From NCBI GenBank assembly GCA_900312665.1, contig ONZQ02000013.1, forward strand, positions 868,001 to 932,000: a stretch of 64,000 nucleotides of DNA. The letters run 5' to 3'. Position 1 is the stretch's first letter, and each line of letters begins with the position of its first letter. Shown piece after piece: positions 47,101 through 56,659 of this stretch. The position numbers were made by a program, and so were the translations under genes. The notes under the pieces are model-generated. The model saw nothing but the letters and a program-made list of their open reading frames with translations. It did not search any database and was not told the DNA's origin. The stretch is from Cephalotrichum gorgonifer (Eukaryota; Ascomycota; Sordariomycetes; Microascales; Microascaceae).

Positions 47101-48178
47101 ACGAGGACTCGGACTCGGATAGCGAACCAGGTGGTGGTTTTGATGACGACTTTGCCCCGTCGTCGCCGAAGGTCAAGAAGGAGAACACCGAGGTTAAGAA
47201 GGAGGCTGGCCTGCCGGCCGGAGACAAGGTGGATGCAAAGCCGCTTGACACGGCGGTCACCGAGAAACTGGCGGGGGTCGAGTCTGGTGTAAAGAATAGG
47301 TAGTGTCTACCTCCGCGACATGTTTTATTTTACCCCAACATAATGTCATCCCAGCATAATACAATCCTAGTTATCCCCTACTCATGATTTGATACCATAC
47401 GTATCCGCTTTCTTCACCCTTATAAGCAAGTTCGCTTTCTCTAACTAAGTCGCAGCAACCCGGACAATGCGGACGACATCTTCGGCTCCGCCGTTTCAGT
47501 GACCCCTACCGCCAAGTCGCCAGCCATTCAATCATCTGCCCCCACCCTCCCCAGCAAGACCCCCTTCGACGACGACCTCGATGATGACTTTGAGGGACTA
47601 GAGGACGCGAAGGAAGGATCTGCAGATGACGACTTTGCGAATATCTCGAGATCGGGTCTCGATGACTTCAGCTCTGTGTTCGACAGCCCCCAGACGAGCC
47701 AGATGAAGACCGACTCGACATTCGACTTTGGGACGCTATCTACGGGGTCGCTCCCCTCCAACGCGAATGCCAACGCCAGCCCCAACGCTGCATCTCCTGC
47801 GGCCCCCACCACTACCGATACCAAGGCCGACGCTGATCTCACCCCTGTGCCTGCCACGAAGGCAGACTCGGGTGACTGGGACGCCATGTTCTCGGGCCTC
47901 GAGCCTGCGGGCAGCGGGTCGCCCAAGGCCGCGGAGGAGGAGAGGCCAGGGACGAAGAGGGCCGAAACGGATGACGATCCGATGCTGAAGCAACTGGTGG
48001 GCATGGGTTATTCGAGAAGCGATGGGCTTTCGGCACTGGAGAAGTACGATTATAATCTTGAGAGGGTACGCCCCCCCTTATCTCGCCGCCCCTCTTTCCC
48101 CCCCCTCCAAGAAAGTCGGTTGGTTCTGGGCTAACTTTAGTTTTCTAGGCCGCCAACTACCTCGCCAGCCAGTCATAA
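44131..48178 (+). CDS. EH-domain endocytic scaffold, Ede1/Eps15-like, with C-terminal UBA
   Basis: Early endocytic coat scaffold at the plasma membrane. Exons 44131-44307, 44409-47299, 47456-48065 and 48149-48178 give 1235 aa. Three EH domains lie at about residues 12-98, 137-225 and 286-366, each with an EF-hand-like loop and the WQIADT, WQLADT or WDLSDI core that binds NPF motifs. Pro/Gln-rich linkers lead to a long coiled coil (about 500-680) for dimerisation. A Ser/Pro-rich tail follows, with one NPF and several DPF/DDF-type acidic motifs. A UBA domain closes the protein (LKQLVGMGYSRSDGLSAL, then NLERAANYLASQ), finished by a 30-nt last exon. The order EH-EH-EH, coiled coil, UBA is that of yeast Ede1. 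The gene converges on SEC6. Confidence 0.93.
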
Positions 48179-48888
48179 TCCTTTCTCGTTCCAACCTTGA
48201 AACCATTCGTTTCCATCCGGGGCGTTGAACAACAAACAACAACAACTACTACCCCCTTGCTCTTTCCTTTTTCCGTTTTATTTCATTTACATATTGAGGG
48301 ATGTAATTATGGACGTTCCTAGAACGTCCCGAGGCATGACTGGTGTTTCTATATCGAGAGGAGAGGAGTGGAGTGGAAGAAGGAGGCGAAGGAGAGTCTA
48401 TAGGTGGAAGGGGATGCCATGGTTAATTGCACTGTTGGGAAAGGGTGGCGGGAGAAGGGGGTGTACATGTAGCAATCTTGTTCCTTTGTTTAATAAGTCA
48501 AGCCATTGATTGCGGAATGTATCATCGCACATCGTACATCGTACAAATTTATGGATGGCGTAAGTACGGCCGTTTGGGGGGACGCGCGTGGCAACCACGC
48601 GCTAGGAGCAAGGGAAGTTTGTAGTGCTGTATATTCGGGCTTCGCGTAACGATGTCATATATCCATCCATCACTCATATCGTACATGAAGTTTCAATCAA
48701 ACTCCCAAACCACTTGCCGCCCTCCTCTGCTCGCCAATACAACAAGACTTGGTTCACTTTGTTTTCCCGGCCAGGTTCGACACCTCGCCACATGAGACAG
48801 AACCCAAGCCAGACCTCGTGCATACCTCCCCCCGCGTCTCGTCAATAGTATGGAAATGTGAAAGCAAAAGAAGCATGGCCAGCTTCTT
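48179..48888. other. Convergent spacer, Ede1-like / SEC6
   Basis: About 0.7 kb between converging 3' ends, with T-rich sequence after the Ede1 stop. A GGTTCGACACC stretch near 48774 resembles a tRNA B-box but no tRNA fold surrounds it. No gene seen. Confidence 0.5.
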
Positions 48889-51150
48889 CTACTTCACCTT
48901 GCTCATAATCGTCTCCGGGCCCCTCACGACCTCCATCCTGGCCGCCCTCCCCTTCACGGCATTCAGCATGCCCCTCTCGAAGTCGTCGCGGCTCCTCAGC
49001 ACGGCCTCGACCCACCCCATCTGCAGGTCCCAGTAGCCGGCCTTGAACCTCTCGAAGGCGTCGGGGACGCCATCCTTGGGCGCCGTCAGGAGCTCGAGGA
49101 ACGGCTCGGTGACGCGCCACGTCTCCTTTATGCCCGCCACGAGCTCCGGGTTCGGCAGCGAGTCGAAGAACTCAAAGGCCGTCTCGACGTCGCTGAAGAT
49201 CTTCTGCTGGAACGGGTCCGACCGGCGGAACCGCGCCCCCTTGTTCCGCACCGCCGAGAGGTACCGCGCCAGCAGCTCGTCGGCCAGGATCTCGATGAAG
49301 ATGTCCACGAGCGACGCGTTGAGCACCTGCCTGTAGTCCGAGATGTACTCGTCGAACGTGACGACGAGCTGCTTCATCGCCGTGGCGTTGTACCACTTGG
49401 GCGTGAAGAAGTCAGGCATCACGGGCCGGAAGTCGACGGCGAAGATGAGCTGCGCGAACCGCGTGATGCACCACGTCGACAGGTCGACGTAGCCGTCCCG
49501 CAGCGCCGCGATCTCGGCCCCGGCCCGCTCGAGGTACGTCGGCGTCACGAGCGGCTCGAACTTCTGGCAGAAGCCCGACAGGTAGCCCAGCCGGCCCTCG
49601 TCCTCGTTGTCGTCTATGCACGCGATCTGGTCGTTGGCCGTCGCGACGAGCCAGTCCTGCAGCGACTGGAACCCCCCGTCGGGCTCCGTCTGGCCGCCCG
49701 TGGCCTCGTACTGCTGCGCCTCGTCCTCGAGCATCTTCTGCCAGGCCTGCTGCCGTGACCGCAGGCGCAGGACCATGGCATCCACGACGCCCTCGGCCAC
49801 GTCGGCGCGCTTCGAGTTGCCCGCGACCTCGAGCTGCTCCCGCATCATGCGCCACAGGTCGACGAGGTTCCGTGTGCGGAAGTACCCGAACTCGTCTTGG
49901 TCCAGATTCGACCCCTCCACGTTGCGCTCGGCGAAGTCCTTCTTCTCGAGCTTGAAGATACGGTCAATCCACTCGTCGAGGTACTTGATGATGAGCTGGC
50001 GGAAGTCGCGCACCAGCTCCCCCTCGCGGTTGTCTATGACGTGGGGCTTCAGCTCATCGGGCTTGAAGCCTAGCTTCGTCATCTTCTTGTAGTACTTCTC
50101 GGGCCATCCGACGATCTCCAGCGTGGCGGCGGAGCTGGTGTCGGGATCGTCGATGATACCGACGAGGTATTCGCGCATGAGCTCGTGGTAGACGTTGCCG
50201 TACATCTTGAGTATGCGCCACTTCTTGGGCATGAGGGGCGACATCCCGATCTTGACGGCGTTGAGGTCGTTAAAGTACCACTTCATCACCTTATCTAGCG
50301 CGGAGGGGTCCTCAAGGAAGGCCTGCTTCGCCTGGGCGAACTGCTGGTCGGCGCTAAGGCGGATGGCCTCGAGGAACTTGTCCTTGTAGCCCCGCACCTG
50401 CTTCGCGCCGTCGGTGATGCCCTGGAAGCGCGAGGCCATCTCCTTGTGGTCCTTGAGGGCCTGCTGCAGGGCCAGGACTTTCTGGTCGCTCTTCTCCTCG
50501 GCCTCCATGACGACGGCGAAGCGCACGACGAGCCCGTTGTTCCCTTCCACGACAACGTTTATAAGGTTGAGGGCCAGCAGACCGACGTGCTCGTCGAACC
50601 ACTCGATCATGTCGTCGAGCCTAGCGAAGTAGTCCTCGAGTGTAGACTGCAGGCTCTGGTCGTCGGCCTTCTGTATCTGCTCCATGGCGTCGTCGCGTAT
50701 GTTCCTCATCTGGGTGAGCTCGTAGTGTACGGGAAGGAGGTTCGGCATGTTCTCCCTGTCGGCGTCATCCTCGGCCAGCATCTTCTCGACGACGCCCAGG
50801 CGCTCGTTGAAGGTCTCGAGGTTCCTCCGCATGGCCTCGACGGCGCCGAAGTTCCTGTGGGCCTGCGACACGAAGTTTATGGTGGCGAAGTCCCCAATCA
50901 TGTTCTGCGACTCGGAGCACAGCGCGTCGATCTTCATCATCTCGTCCTTGATCTGCTGCACCGTCTTCAGGCCGTCGGTGAGCCCCGCCATGCCATCCTG
51001 TGTACTTTCGAGCTGGTCGTTGAGGCCCGTCCGGAGCTGGGCGTCGACGATAGCCTTCTTTCGGGTAAACTCGAGCTTGTAGGCTGTGATCTTGTCAAGG
51101 TCGTCCGGGTGGCGGAGGAGGTCCGCGAGCTTGGGGACGGCGGAGTCCAT
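48889..51150 (-). CDS. SEC6: Exocyst complex subunit Sec6
   Basis: Subunit of the exocyst, which tethers secretory vesicles at growth sites such as the hyphal tip. Intron-free gene of 753 aa. The N-terminal about 120 residues are a heptad-rich coiled coil (VPKLADLLRHPDDLDKITAY start, then long charged helices) used for assembly with other subunits. The remainder is the all-helical Sec6 domain, with blocks such as MKWYFNDLNAVKIGMSPLMP and WCITRFAQLIFAVDFRPVMP. Length is close to fungal Sec6 homologues (750-800 aa). The start at 51150 gives MDSAVPKLADLL, consistent with the family. It faces Ede1 tail to tail. Confidence 0.93.
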   Translation of the reverse strand: MDSAVPKLADLLRHPDDLDKITAYKLEFTRKKAIVDAQLRTGLNDQLESTQDGMAGLTDGLKTVQQIKDEMMKIDALCSESQNMIGDFATINFVSQAHRNFGAVEAMRRNLETFNERLGVVEKMLAEDDADRENMPNLLPVHYELTQMRNIRDDAMEQIQKADDQSLQSTLEDYFARLDDMIEWFDEHVGLLALNLINVVVEGNNGLVVRFAVVMEAEEKSDQKVLALQQALKDHKEMASRFQGITDGAKQVRGYKDKFLEAIRLSADQQFAQAKQAFLEDPSALDKVMKWYFNDLNAVKIGMSPLMPKKWRILKMYGNVYHELMREYLVGIIDDPDTSSAATLEIVGWPEKYYKKMTKLGFKPDELKPHVIDNREGELVRDFRQLIIKYLDEWIDRIFKLEKKDFAERNVEGSNLDQDEFGYFRTRNLVDLWRMMREQLEVAGNSKRADVAEGVVDAMVLRLRSRQQAWQKMLEDEAQQYEATGGQTEPDGGFQSLQDWLVATANDQIACIDDNEDEGRLGYLSGFCQKFEPLVTPTYLERAGAEIAALRDGYVDLSTWCITRFAQLIFAVDFRPVMPDFFTPKWYNATAMKQLVVTFDEYISDYRQVLNASLVDIFIEILADELLARYLSAVRNKGARFRRSDPFQQKIFSDVETAFEFFDSLPNPELVAGIKETWRVTEPFLELLTAPKDGVPDAFERFKAGYWDLQMGWVEAVLRSRDDFERGMLNAVKGRAARMEVVRGPETIMSKVK

Positions 51151-51381
51151 ATTGTATTGAAGGTTAGGGCGTTGGGTTAGGGGCGGCTAGGGGTTTGGTC
51201 GTCGATCGGGGCTATGCGCCGCGGGCATGATGCCCCCCGGAAAGGCCTGGGTATCCGAAGGAATACTTGGCAATCGCAAAAAGGCTCTAAATGGGGGCGA
51301 TTTCACAAAGGCGCTAACTGTCCAATGTGGTATTCGCGTCGAGATGAGATGCTTTGGTGAGGTGTCGTCGAGTTTCAGTAG

Positions 51382-51389
51382 CACGTGAC
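51382..51389 (+). promoter_or_regulatory. CACGTGAC element upstream of SEC6
   Basis: About 232 bp before the SEC6 ATG (minus-strand gene). Candidate bHLH (Cbf1-like) site, by motif only. Confidence 0.35.
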
Positions 51390-52374
51390 TGTGCTGTTTG
51401 GCCAGTGTCGTCTCAAGGTGTTTGTACGGAGTAGGATAATAATGCCTGTCGGTGGTGTATTATCCCCAACTGGCTGTCCACCTGGATCATAGTCATCATT
51501 ACTCGCTGTCTACGGTCAAAGGACGCCAATGGGACAGAGCCTTAACCAGATCCACGGACAACCTTGGCCAGGTCGCCTGCCCCTCTTCGCATTAATATCC
51601 GAGTATCGCATCTTTACACGAATATACCATTATACTTTCTTACTGTTGTATCCCGAAAGGTTGGACTAGGACAGGGGACAGGGTCGCGAAGGCGGCCTCC
51701 AGCCTACATTCCTTCCCATTGGCATGCATTAATGCACAATGGTCCATTACGACGCAGGTGGTCTCCCCTTTTGGTTCAAGGCATGGTAACGGTTGCTCGA
51801 GCTATGGAGTCGTCTATGGGGGCATTCCGTCAGTGCGGCGCTAGCGGTGCATCTACTGACCCCAAAGTAGAATATAGAGGATGCATAAAGGCTCAGTCAA
51901 AAACATACTTTCCCATTTTTGTTCGAGTTCCAACCCGGAGTTCGGTCGATCGTAGGTCGATATAAGCGCCTTCGCCGCATGCATGTGCATACTTGTCGAT
52001 CGACTAGCCCCCTTTTCTCGTGGTCACGGCACCAATGACGCCAGGCCACAGTGAAGCATCCATCCCCTATACCGCAAAGAATCCCTGAATGCGGATTCTC
52101 CCCGTGGCGGCACCGCTAAAGGAATAGAGTCCTCTCGAGCGGCACAAAGCAAGGTGATCGCCACACCGCCTCCTACATAACCGCATGACGAATTGCTATT
52201 ATTATACGTGTAAGTGGGGAAGCAGTCTTACTCGTAGAGATGGAGAGAGAGAGGGTGGGTCAAGCGCGCATAGGAGAGCTTCATGATTCATGCACTGCCA
52301 GCTGCGTGGGTCCTATTGTCATAGGCGAGCCAAGGACAGGAGGCAGCCAGGCCGATCTCGTGGGGGGATGGACC

Positions 52375-52440
52375 AGTTCGAGCCGCTAGAACCATCGGCT
52401 GGAACGAGCGGCTCAAACCTTGAACCAGCGGCTAGAAAAC
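52375..52440. repeat. Three clustered AGCCGCT / AGCGGCT motifs
   Basis: Within 66 bp the heptamer AGCCGCT occurs once and its reverse complement AGCGGCT twice, each next to an AGAA, GAAC or CAAA flank. The first copy is palindrome-like (TTCGAGCCGCTAGAA). It may be a binding-site array or a decayed short repeat. Nothing known is matched. Confidence 0.4.
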
Positions 52441-54868
52441 GCCACGCCACTACTAGTCCATCGGCGAACCTTGATTAAAGAAGCTTACTGGTCTCTGGCG
52501 GGGCCCGTCTGTCAACATCATCCTGGTGCCGCGTAGATTGGTTAGACCACCGGCCCTGCGCGGCTCGCAGAGCAATGGGCAGTGGAGTTAGGCACGGACA
52601 CCTCTGTATCATGCTCGTAGTGGACTCGTACAGCTACGAGGAGTACGGAGTACTCATACCGAAAGTTTACTCACACCGAGGCAAATGGATTGCGCGTCTC
52701 CCGCCCTTCATCGGACGAGTCCAATTTTTTTCTTGGTTTTGGGCGGTGCTTTTCTACAATCTAAGCTCGATTTTGTCCGGATTAGAACCGTTCAAACCCG
52801 GGCCACCCAGGATGCAAGTAATTGGGAGATGTGGTGCAGGGGGTGCAGATCAACAACCCCTCAAATGTCGTCGGAGTATTATTCCTCAAATCCTCCTGGT
52901 TCTCGCTTCCACATGCTCAACCTGCGGCGGTTTCGGCGGGGTAATAACTAACATGCTGTTTGTTCTACAGGAGGGCGTGCTGGGTTTCGTTTCGTTGTTG
53001 AAGCTCCCCGCGGCCGTCGATTGGCTGGCGTTCGCCCAGTTTCAGAAGGACCAATGCATCAGATGCCATGGCCGCTGTGTGCGGGGAGGTGCGTAATTGG
53101 GTAGCACGGAATCCGTCGTAACCCCCTTTTGGACTAACGTGGCGGGGCCGGACCTGGTCGCACCTTCCATGCACCCCGGCAGGACAGAGGTACTCTGGGC
53201 CAACTTCTTTCGTAAGGCGACTTGTACCTTTTATAATAAAATAGTATGTAAGAGTGACCTCGATCCCGACTCGGGGGTACGACCTCATAGCCACGACCCC
53301 CTGCGGCGCAACCCTACCTTTCCATTCCCCTTGCCGGGCCGGGATGTGTGGACCCGCAGCACCTGAATCTTCAAACTCGACGTCACCTCGTCTCGACTGG
53401 TTCACGAAATCCGATGACAAGAGGCTAGGAGAGCCCGACAAAAGCCCCAGGGAGGAGGGGGAGGAGGAGGGGGGTGTATAATGGGGGACAAAAAAGTTCC
53501 CCCCGGCCGCCTGTACTCTTGTACAACGAAATGCACATACGTCAATGCTTTTTTTTTGTATATTGACAGATTGTCTTTTTGGCAGACGTGACTCGAGATG
53601 CTCGGTTCTTTGGATGCCGTTCGTCCCTCCCGCGGAGGAGTGGAGTACTGTCCCGCAGATCCCTATCTTCAAGTCAGCGAAGCGAGAAAACTATGGCTAA
53701 TACGCAAATGCCGCTATCTAGCACTTTACTTCCCGGCATGGCTTCTCTTCCGTTCCCTAGGTTTAACCTGCAAGTAACCTCCGCACACCCCTGTCCCGGG
53801 ATGATGTGCCCGATCTTCGAATCCCTATGCCTGCCATCCCTACTCTCGTGTAGATCCTGCCATCCATCCCCCTTCCCGTCCCCGGTTTTATCGGGTTGGT
53901 TCCCTCTGGGATCTACTCTCCGCCTGCCCCTTGGCAATGTCCGATGTGATAAGTCGGTGGCTTGTCTTATGTGCCGCCGCCTCTCATCGAGTAGAATGCG
54001 TAGCTCTACCCCGGGCGCGAGGCAACGACGCTCGTCTCTCGCATTGAATACTCTCCGAGAGGGAGGGGTCGACGTTTCCGGCCGGAGGAGGCTCCACACT
54101 ACACGCCCCATTACCCTTTTTCGTATATTTCTCCTAACTAATACCAGGAGTACCTGCATGCAGGTCCCACGAGTCCAGGTCTCCGCTGGCCAATTGGCTC
54201 TTGATCTCTCACCTGCCTTTCATATACCCATTTTTTTTGTTTCTAGGTGTTTCCCAGTCATAGTTTCGAGACTGGTCTCTCTTCAAGAAGCCATAAAAGG
54301 CTCCTCGTCGTACCTTTCATTCTTGTCCCCCCCTTTCATCCTATCCATCGAAACAGTCCGTTTCCCCCCCCATTGTTTCTCCTTTCTCCTTTCTCCTTTC
54401 TTCTTCCTTTCTATCCATTCTCTCTCCCGGAGCACGATCTGGGACATTGTTTCTTCAACGCCATCTTGCCGGTCAAGTTTCTGAAGTCTCGCCCTACGCT
54501 GTGTCGTGGGCCAGTCAGTCCTCTTTGTTACGTTCACGTATACACTTCGTTGTTGCTCCAGAGGAGTATACCGTCATTGTCCCAGGCAACAACCCTCCTT
54601 TCTGATCCACCGGCGCAAACACGCTCCAGTATCTAAGACGCGTCCTTCCGATATAAGGAAGGAATACTGGTGCAAGGTTGCCGCCAGCTGGTTTCACACA
54701 CTTTCACTCTTACTGATTCTCCCATCTTTAAAAGCCATTTCTCCCTCTTTAGCTCCTTCCCTCTCCCCTGCCAGAAACAACAAACCAATACTTCTCCGTC
54801 ATAGAGAATCCCACCATCAACAAACAAACTCACCAAGATTCATCAAGAAAAAGCTCAGTGAAAAAAAA

Positions 54869-56659
54869 ATGAAGCCCAGCTTGATCCTCGCCGCCCTCGG
54901 CGCCGCTGGCAGCGTCATGGCCCACATGGACATGTCCAACCCGCCTGCCCTCCGCCACAAGAACAACCCCAACAACGGCGGCGACATCGACAACAACCTC
55001 ATCGCCCCCGTCACCGCAGACAACTTCCCGTGCCACGGCTCCCTTGACCTACTGGGAACCGCCGAGGGCGCCCCGGTGGCCGAGTACAAGGCGGGCGAGT
55101 CCTACAGCGCCACCATCAGCGGTGGTGCCACGCACGGCGGCGGCTCGTGCCAGTTCAGCCTGTCCTACGACAAGGGCAAGACCTGGACCGTCATCCAGAG
55201 CATCGTCGGCGGCTGCCCCATGTCTGACGGCCAAACCTTTGACTTCACCATTCCTGCCGACGCGCCCTCGTCCGACGCTGCCATCTTCTCCTGGTCTTGG
55301 CTCAACAGGATCGGCAACAGGGAGTTCTACCACAACTGTGCCGTGGTCTCCATCTCCGGTGGGAGCTCCAAGGCTCGCCGCGCCGGCGGCGTCGCCTTCG
55401 CCGACCGTCCGGAGATGTTCGTCGCCAATATCGTCGAAGGGTGCAAGACTGACGAGGGTGCCGACGTGGCCTACCCTGACCCCGGCCCGGACGTCGTGGT
55501 CAATTCTCAAGATGCCAAGCCGCCTGTCGGTGGTGGCTGTGGCACCGCTGTTCCTGGCAATGGAGGCAATGGTGGAAACGGCGGCGGCGCGGGTGGCAGC
55601 CCTGGCAGTGGTGATGGCTCCGGCAACGGGGGCGGAGGTGGCGACGACGGCCAGTACAACCCCCCTGGCAACGAGGGCGGAGGTGGCAACGACGGCCAGT
55701 ACACTCCCCCCGCTGCCACCTCGTCCGCTGCCGCCGCTCCTGTACCCTCCGCTCCTGCTCCCTCGGGCCCGGCCTCGTCCGGTGCCGCTGGCAGTGACGA
55801 CGGCCAGTACACTCCCCCTGCGGCCACCTCGTCTGGTGCTGGCGCTCCTACCCCCTCGGGCCCGGCCGAATCTAGTGATGCTGGTGGAAGCGACGGCCAG
55901 TACACCGAGCCTGGCGCAACCCCATCCGCTCCTAGCGCAACCCAATCCGCTCCTGGCTCTCCCGTCCCCTCGAGCCCGGCCGCATCTGGTGGTGCTGGTG
56001 GAGGCGACGACCAGTACACCGAACCTGTCGCAACCTCATCCGCTCCTAGCGCTCCCGTCCCCTCGGGCCCGGCCGAATCTAGCACCGCCGATGACGGTAG
56101 CGAGCCTGAGGAGACCTATTCCGAGGGTCCCGCCCCGTCCGCCTCGGTCTCACTGTCAGTCTCTACCCCGAATCACATCCCCACCCACCTAACCGTAATC
56201 CCTATCGGTGAAACTCCTTCGTGTCCATACTTACAACCTTCTAGTCCCGGTGGTGTCTTCGTGACCTCTGAGCCTACGTCCGTTCCTGCTAGCGTGGTCC
56301 CAACCACGCTCGTCACCTCGGTCGCTCCCCCCTCGGAGACGTATGGCCCCGGCAACGGCGCCACCCCTGATGAGGGCACCAACCCCAGCAACGGAACCAT
56401 CCCTGATGTGGGCACCACCCCCGACGAGGGCGCCTCTCCTGGTGACACCACTCCTGGCAGCGGCGCCAGCGGCCAGAAGTCCGGAGCTTGCACCGAGGAG
56501 GGTGCCTGGAACTGCATCGGCGGGAACCAGTTCCAGCGTTGCGCCAGCGGCCAGTGGTCGCCCGTCATGGCCATGGCCGCCGGCACGTCCTGCAAGGCCG
56601 GCGTGTCGGACACGCTCTATGCCGTGAGGCGCCGCAAGCTCCGGTTCCGACGGAACTAG
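54869..56659 (+). CDS. AA11 lytic chitin monooxygenase with C-terminal X278-type module
   Basis: Secreted copper enzyme that oxidatively cleaves chitin (LPMO family AA11), in fungi linked to wall remodelling. Intron-free, 596 aa. A clear signal peptide (1-18, ending SVMA) leaves His19 as the new N-terminus, the first ligand of the copper histidine brace. The second ligand is probably His89 in ATHGGGSCQFSLSY, and the axial Tyr lies in NREFYHNCAVVSI. The catalytic domain ends near residue 225. A long Gly/Ser/Pro/Ala linker with DGQYTPPAATSS-type repeats (about 250-420) and a Thr/Pro-rich stretch follow. The C-terminal Cys-containing module (CTEEGAWNCIGGNQFQRCA) resembles X278, found on many AA11 enzymes and thought to aid chitin binding. 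The ATG at 54869 is chosen for the signal peptide; the frame is open further upstream by chance. Confidence 0.92.
   Translation: MKPSLILAALGAAGSVMAHMDMSNPPALRHKNNPNNGGDIDNNLIAPVTADNFPCHGSLDLLGTAEGAPVAEYKAGESYSATISGGATHGGGSCQFSLSYDKGKTWTVIQSIVGGCPMSDGQTFDFTIPADAPSSDAAIFSWSWLNRIGNREFYHNCAVVSISGGSSKARRAGGVAFADRPEMFVANIVEGCKTDEGADVAYPDPGPDVVVNSQDAKPPVGGGCGTAVPGNGGNGGNGGGAGGSPGSGDGSGNGGGGGDDGQYNPPGNEGGGGNDGQYTPPAATSSAAAAPVPSAPAPSGPASSGAAGSDDGQYTPPAATSSGAGAPTPSGPAESSDAGGSDGQYTEPGATPSAPSATQSAPGSPVPSSPAASGGAGGGDDQYTEPVATSSAPSAPVPSGPAESSTADDGSEPEETYSEGPAPSASVSLSVSTPNHIPTHLTVIPIGETPSCPYLQPSSPGGVFVTSEPTSVPASVVPTTLVTSVAPPSETYGPGNGATPDEGTNPSNGTIPDVGTTPDEGASPGDTTPGSGASGQKSGACTEEGAWNCIGGNQFQRCASGQWSPVMAMAAGTSCKAGVSDTLYAVRRRKLRFRRN
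55640..56120 (+). repeat. DGQYT(P/E)P coding repeats in the AA11 linker
   Basis: About five imperfect copies of a unit starting (D)DGQYTPPAATSS or DGQYTEPGATPS, each followed by a Pro/Ser/Ala spacer containing PSGPA. They lie between the catalytic domain and the C-terminal module and probably act as an extended, glycosylated spacer. Confidence 0.8.

Larger units (their letters stand above)
51151..54868. other. 3.7-kb gene-poor region before the AA11 gene
   Basis: The longest spacer of the window. It contains the SEC6 promoter with CACGTGAC at 51382-51389, a small cluster of AGCCGCT/AGCGGCT motifs at 52375-52440, a dense GTAC motif group near 52620-52665, a G/A-rich stretch at 53450-53475, and a long C/T-rich leader from about 54130 that runs into the AA11 start. 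ORFs here lack domains and splice support. No tRNA, rRNA or intact transposon seen. Confidence 0.5.

Noticed and set aside
46157..47260. Long minus-strand open frame inside the Ede1-like gene
   Set aside because: Low-complexity antisense shadow of the Ser/Pro-rich tail.
48771..48790. tRNA B-box-like GGTTCGACACC
   Set aside because: No A-box and no cloverleaf pairing around it. No other tRNA candidate was found.
53579..54484. 301-codon ORF upstream of the AA11 gene
   Set aside because: Ser/Phe/Pro-rich translation of a pyrimidine-rich leader; no domain or start context.
54506..54868. In-frame upstream extension of the AA11 protein
   Set aside because: The signal peptide and catalytic His require the start at 54869; the extension is untranslated leader.
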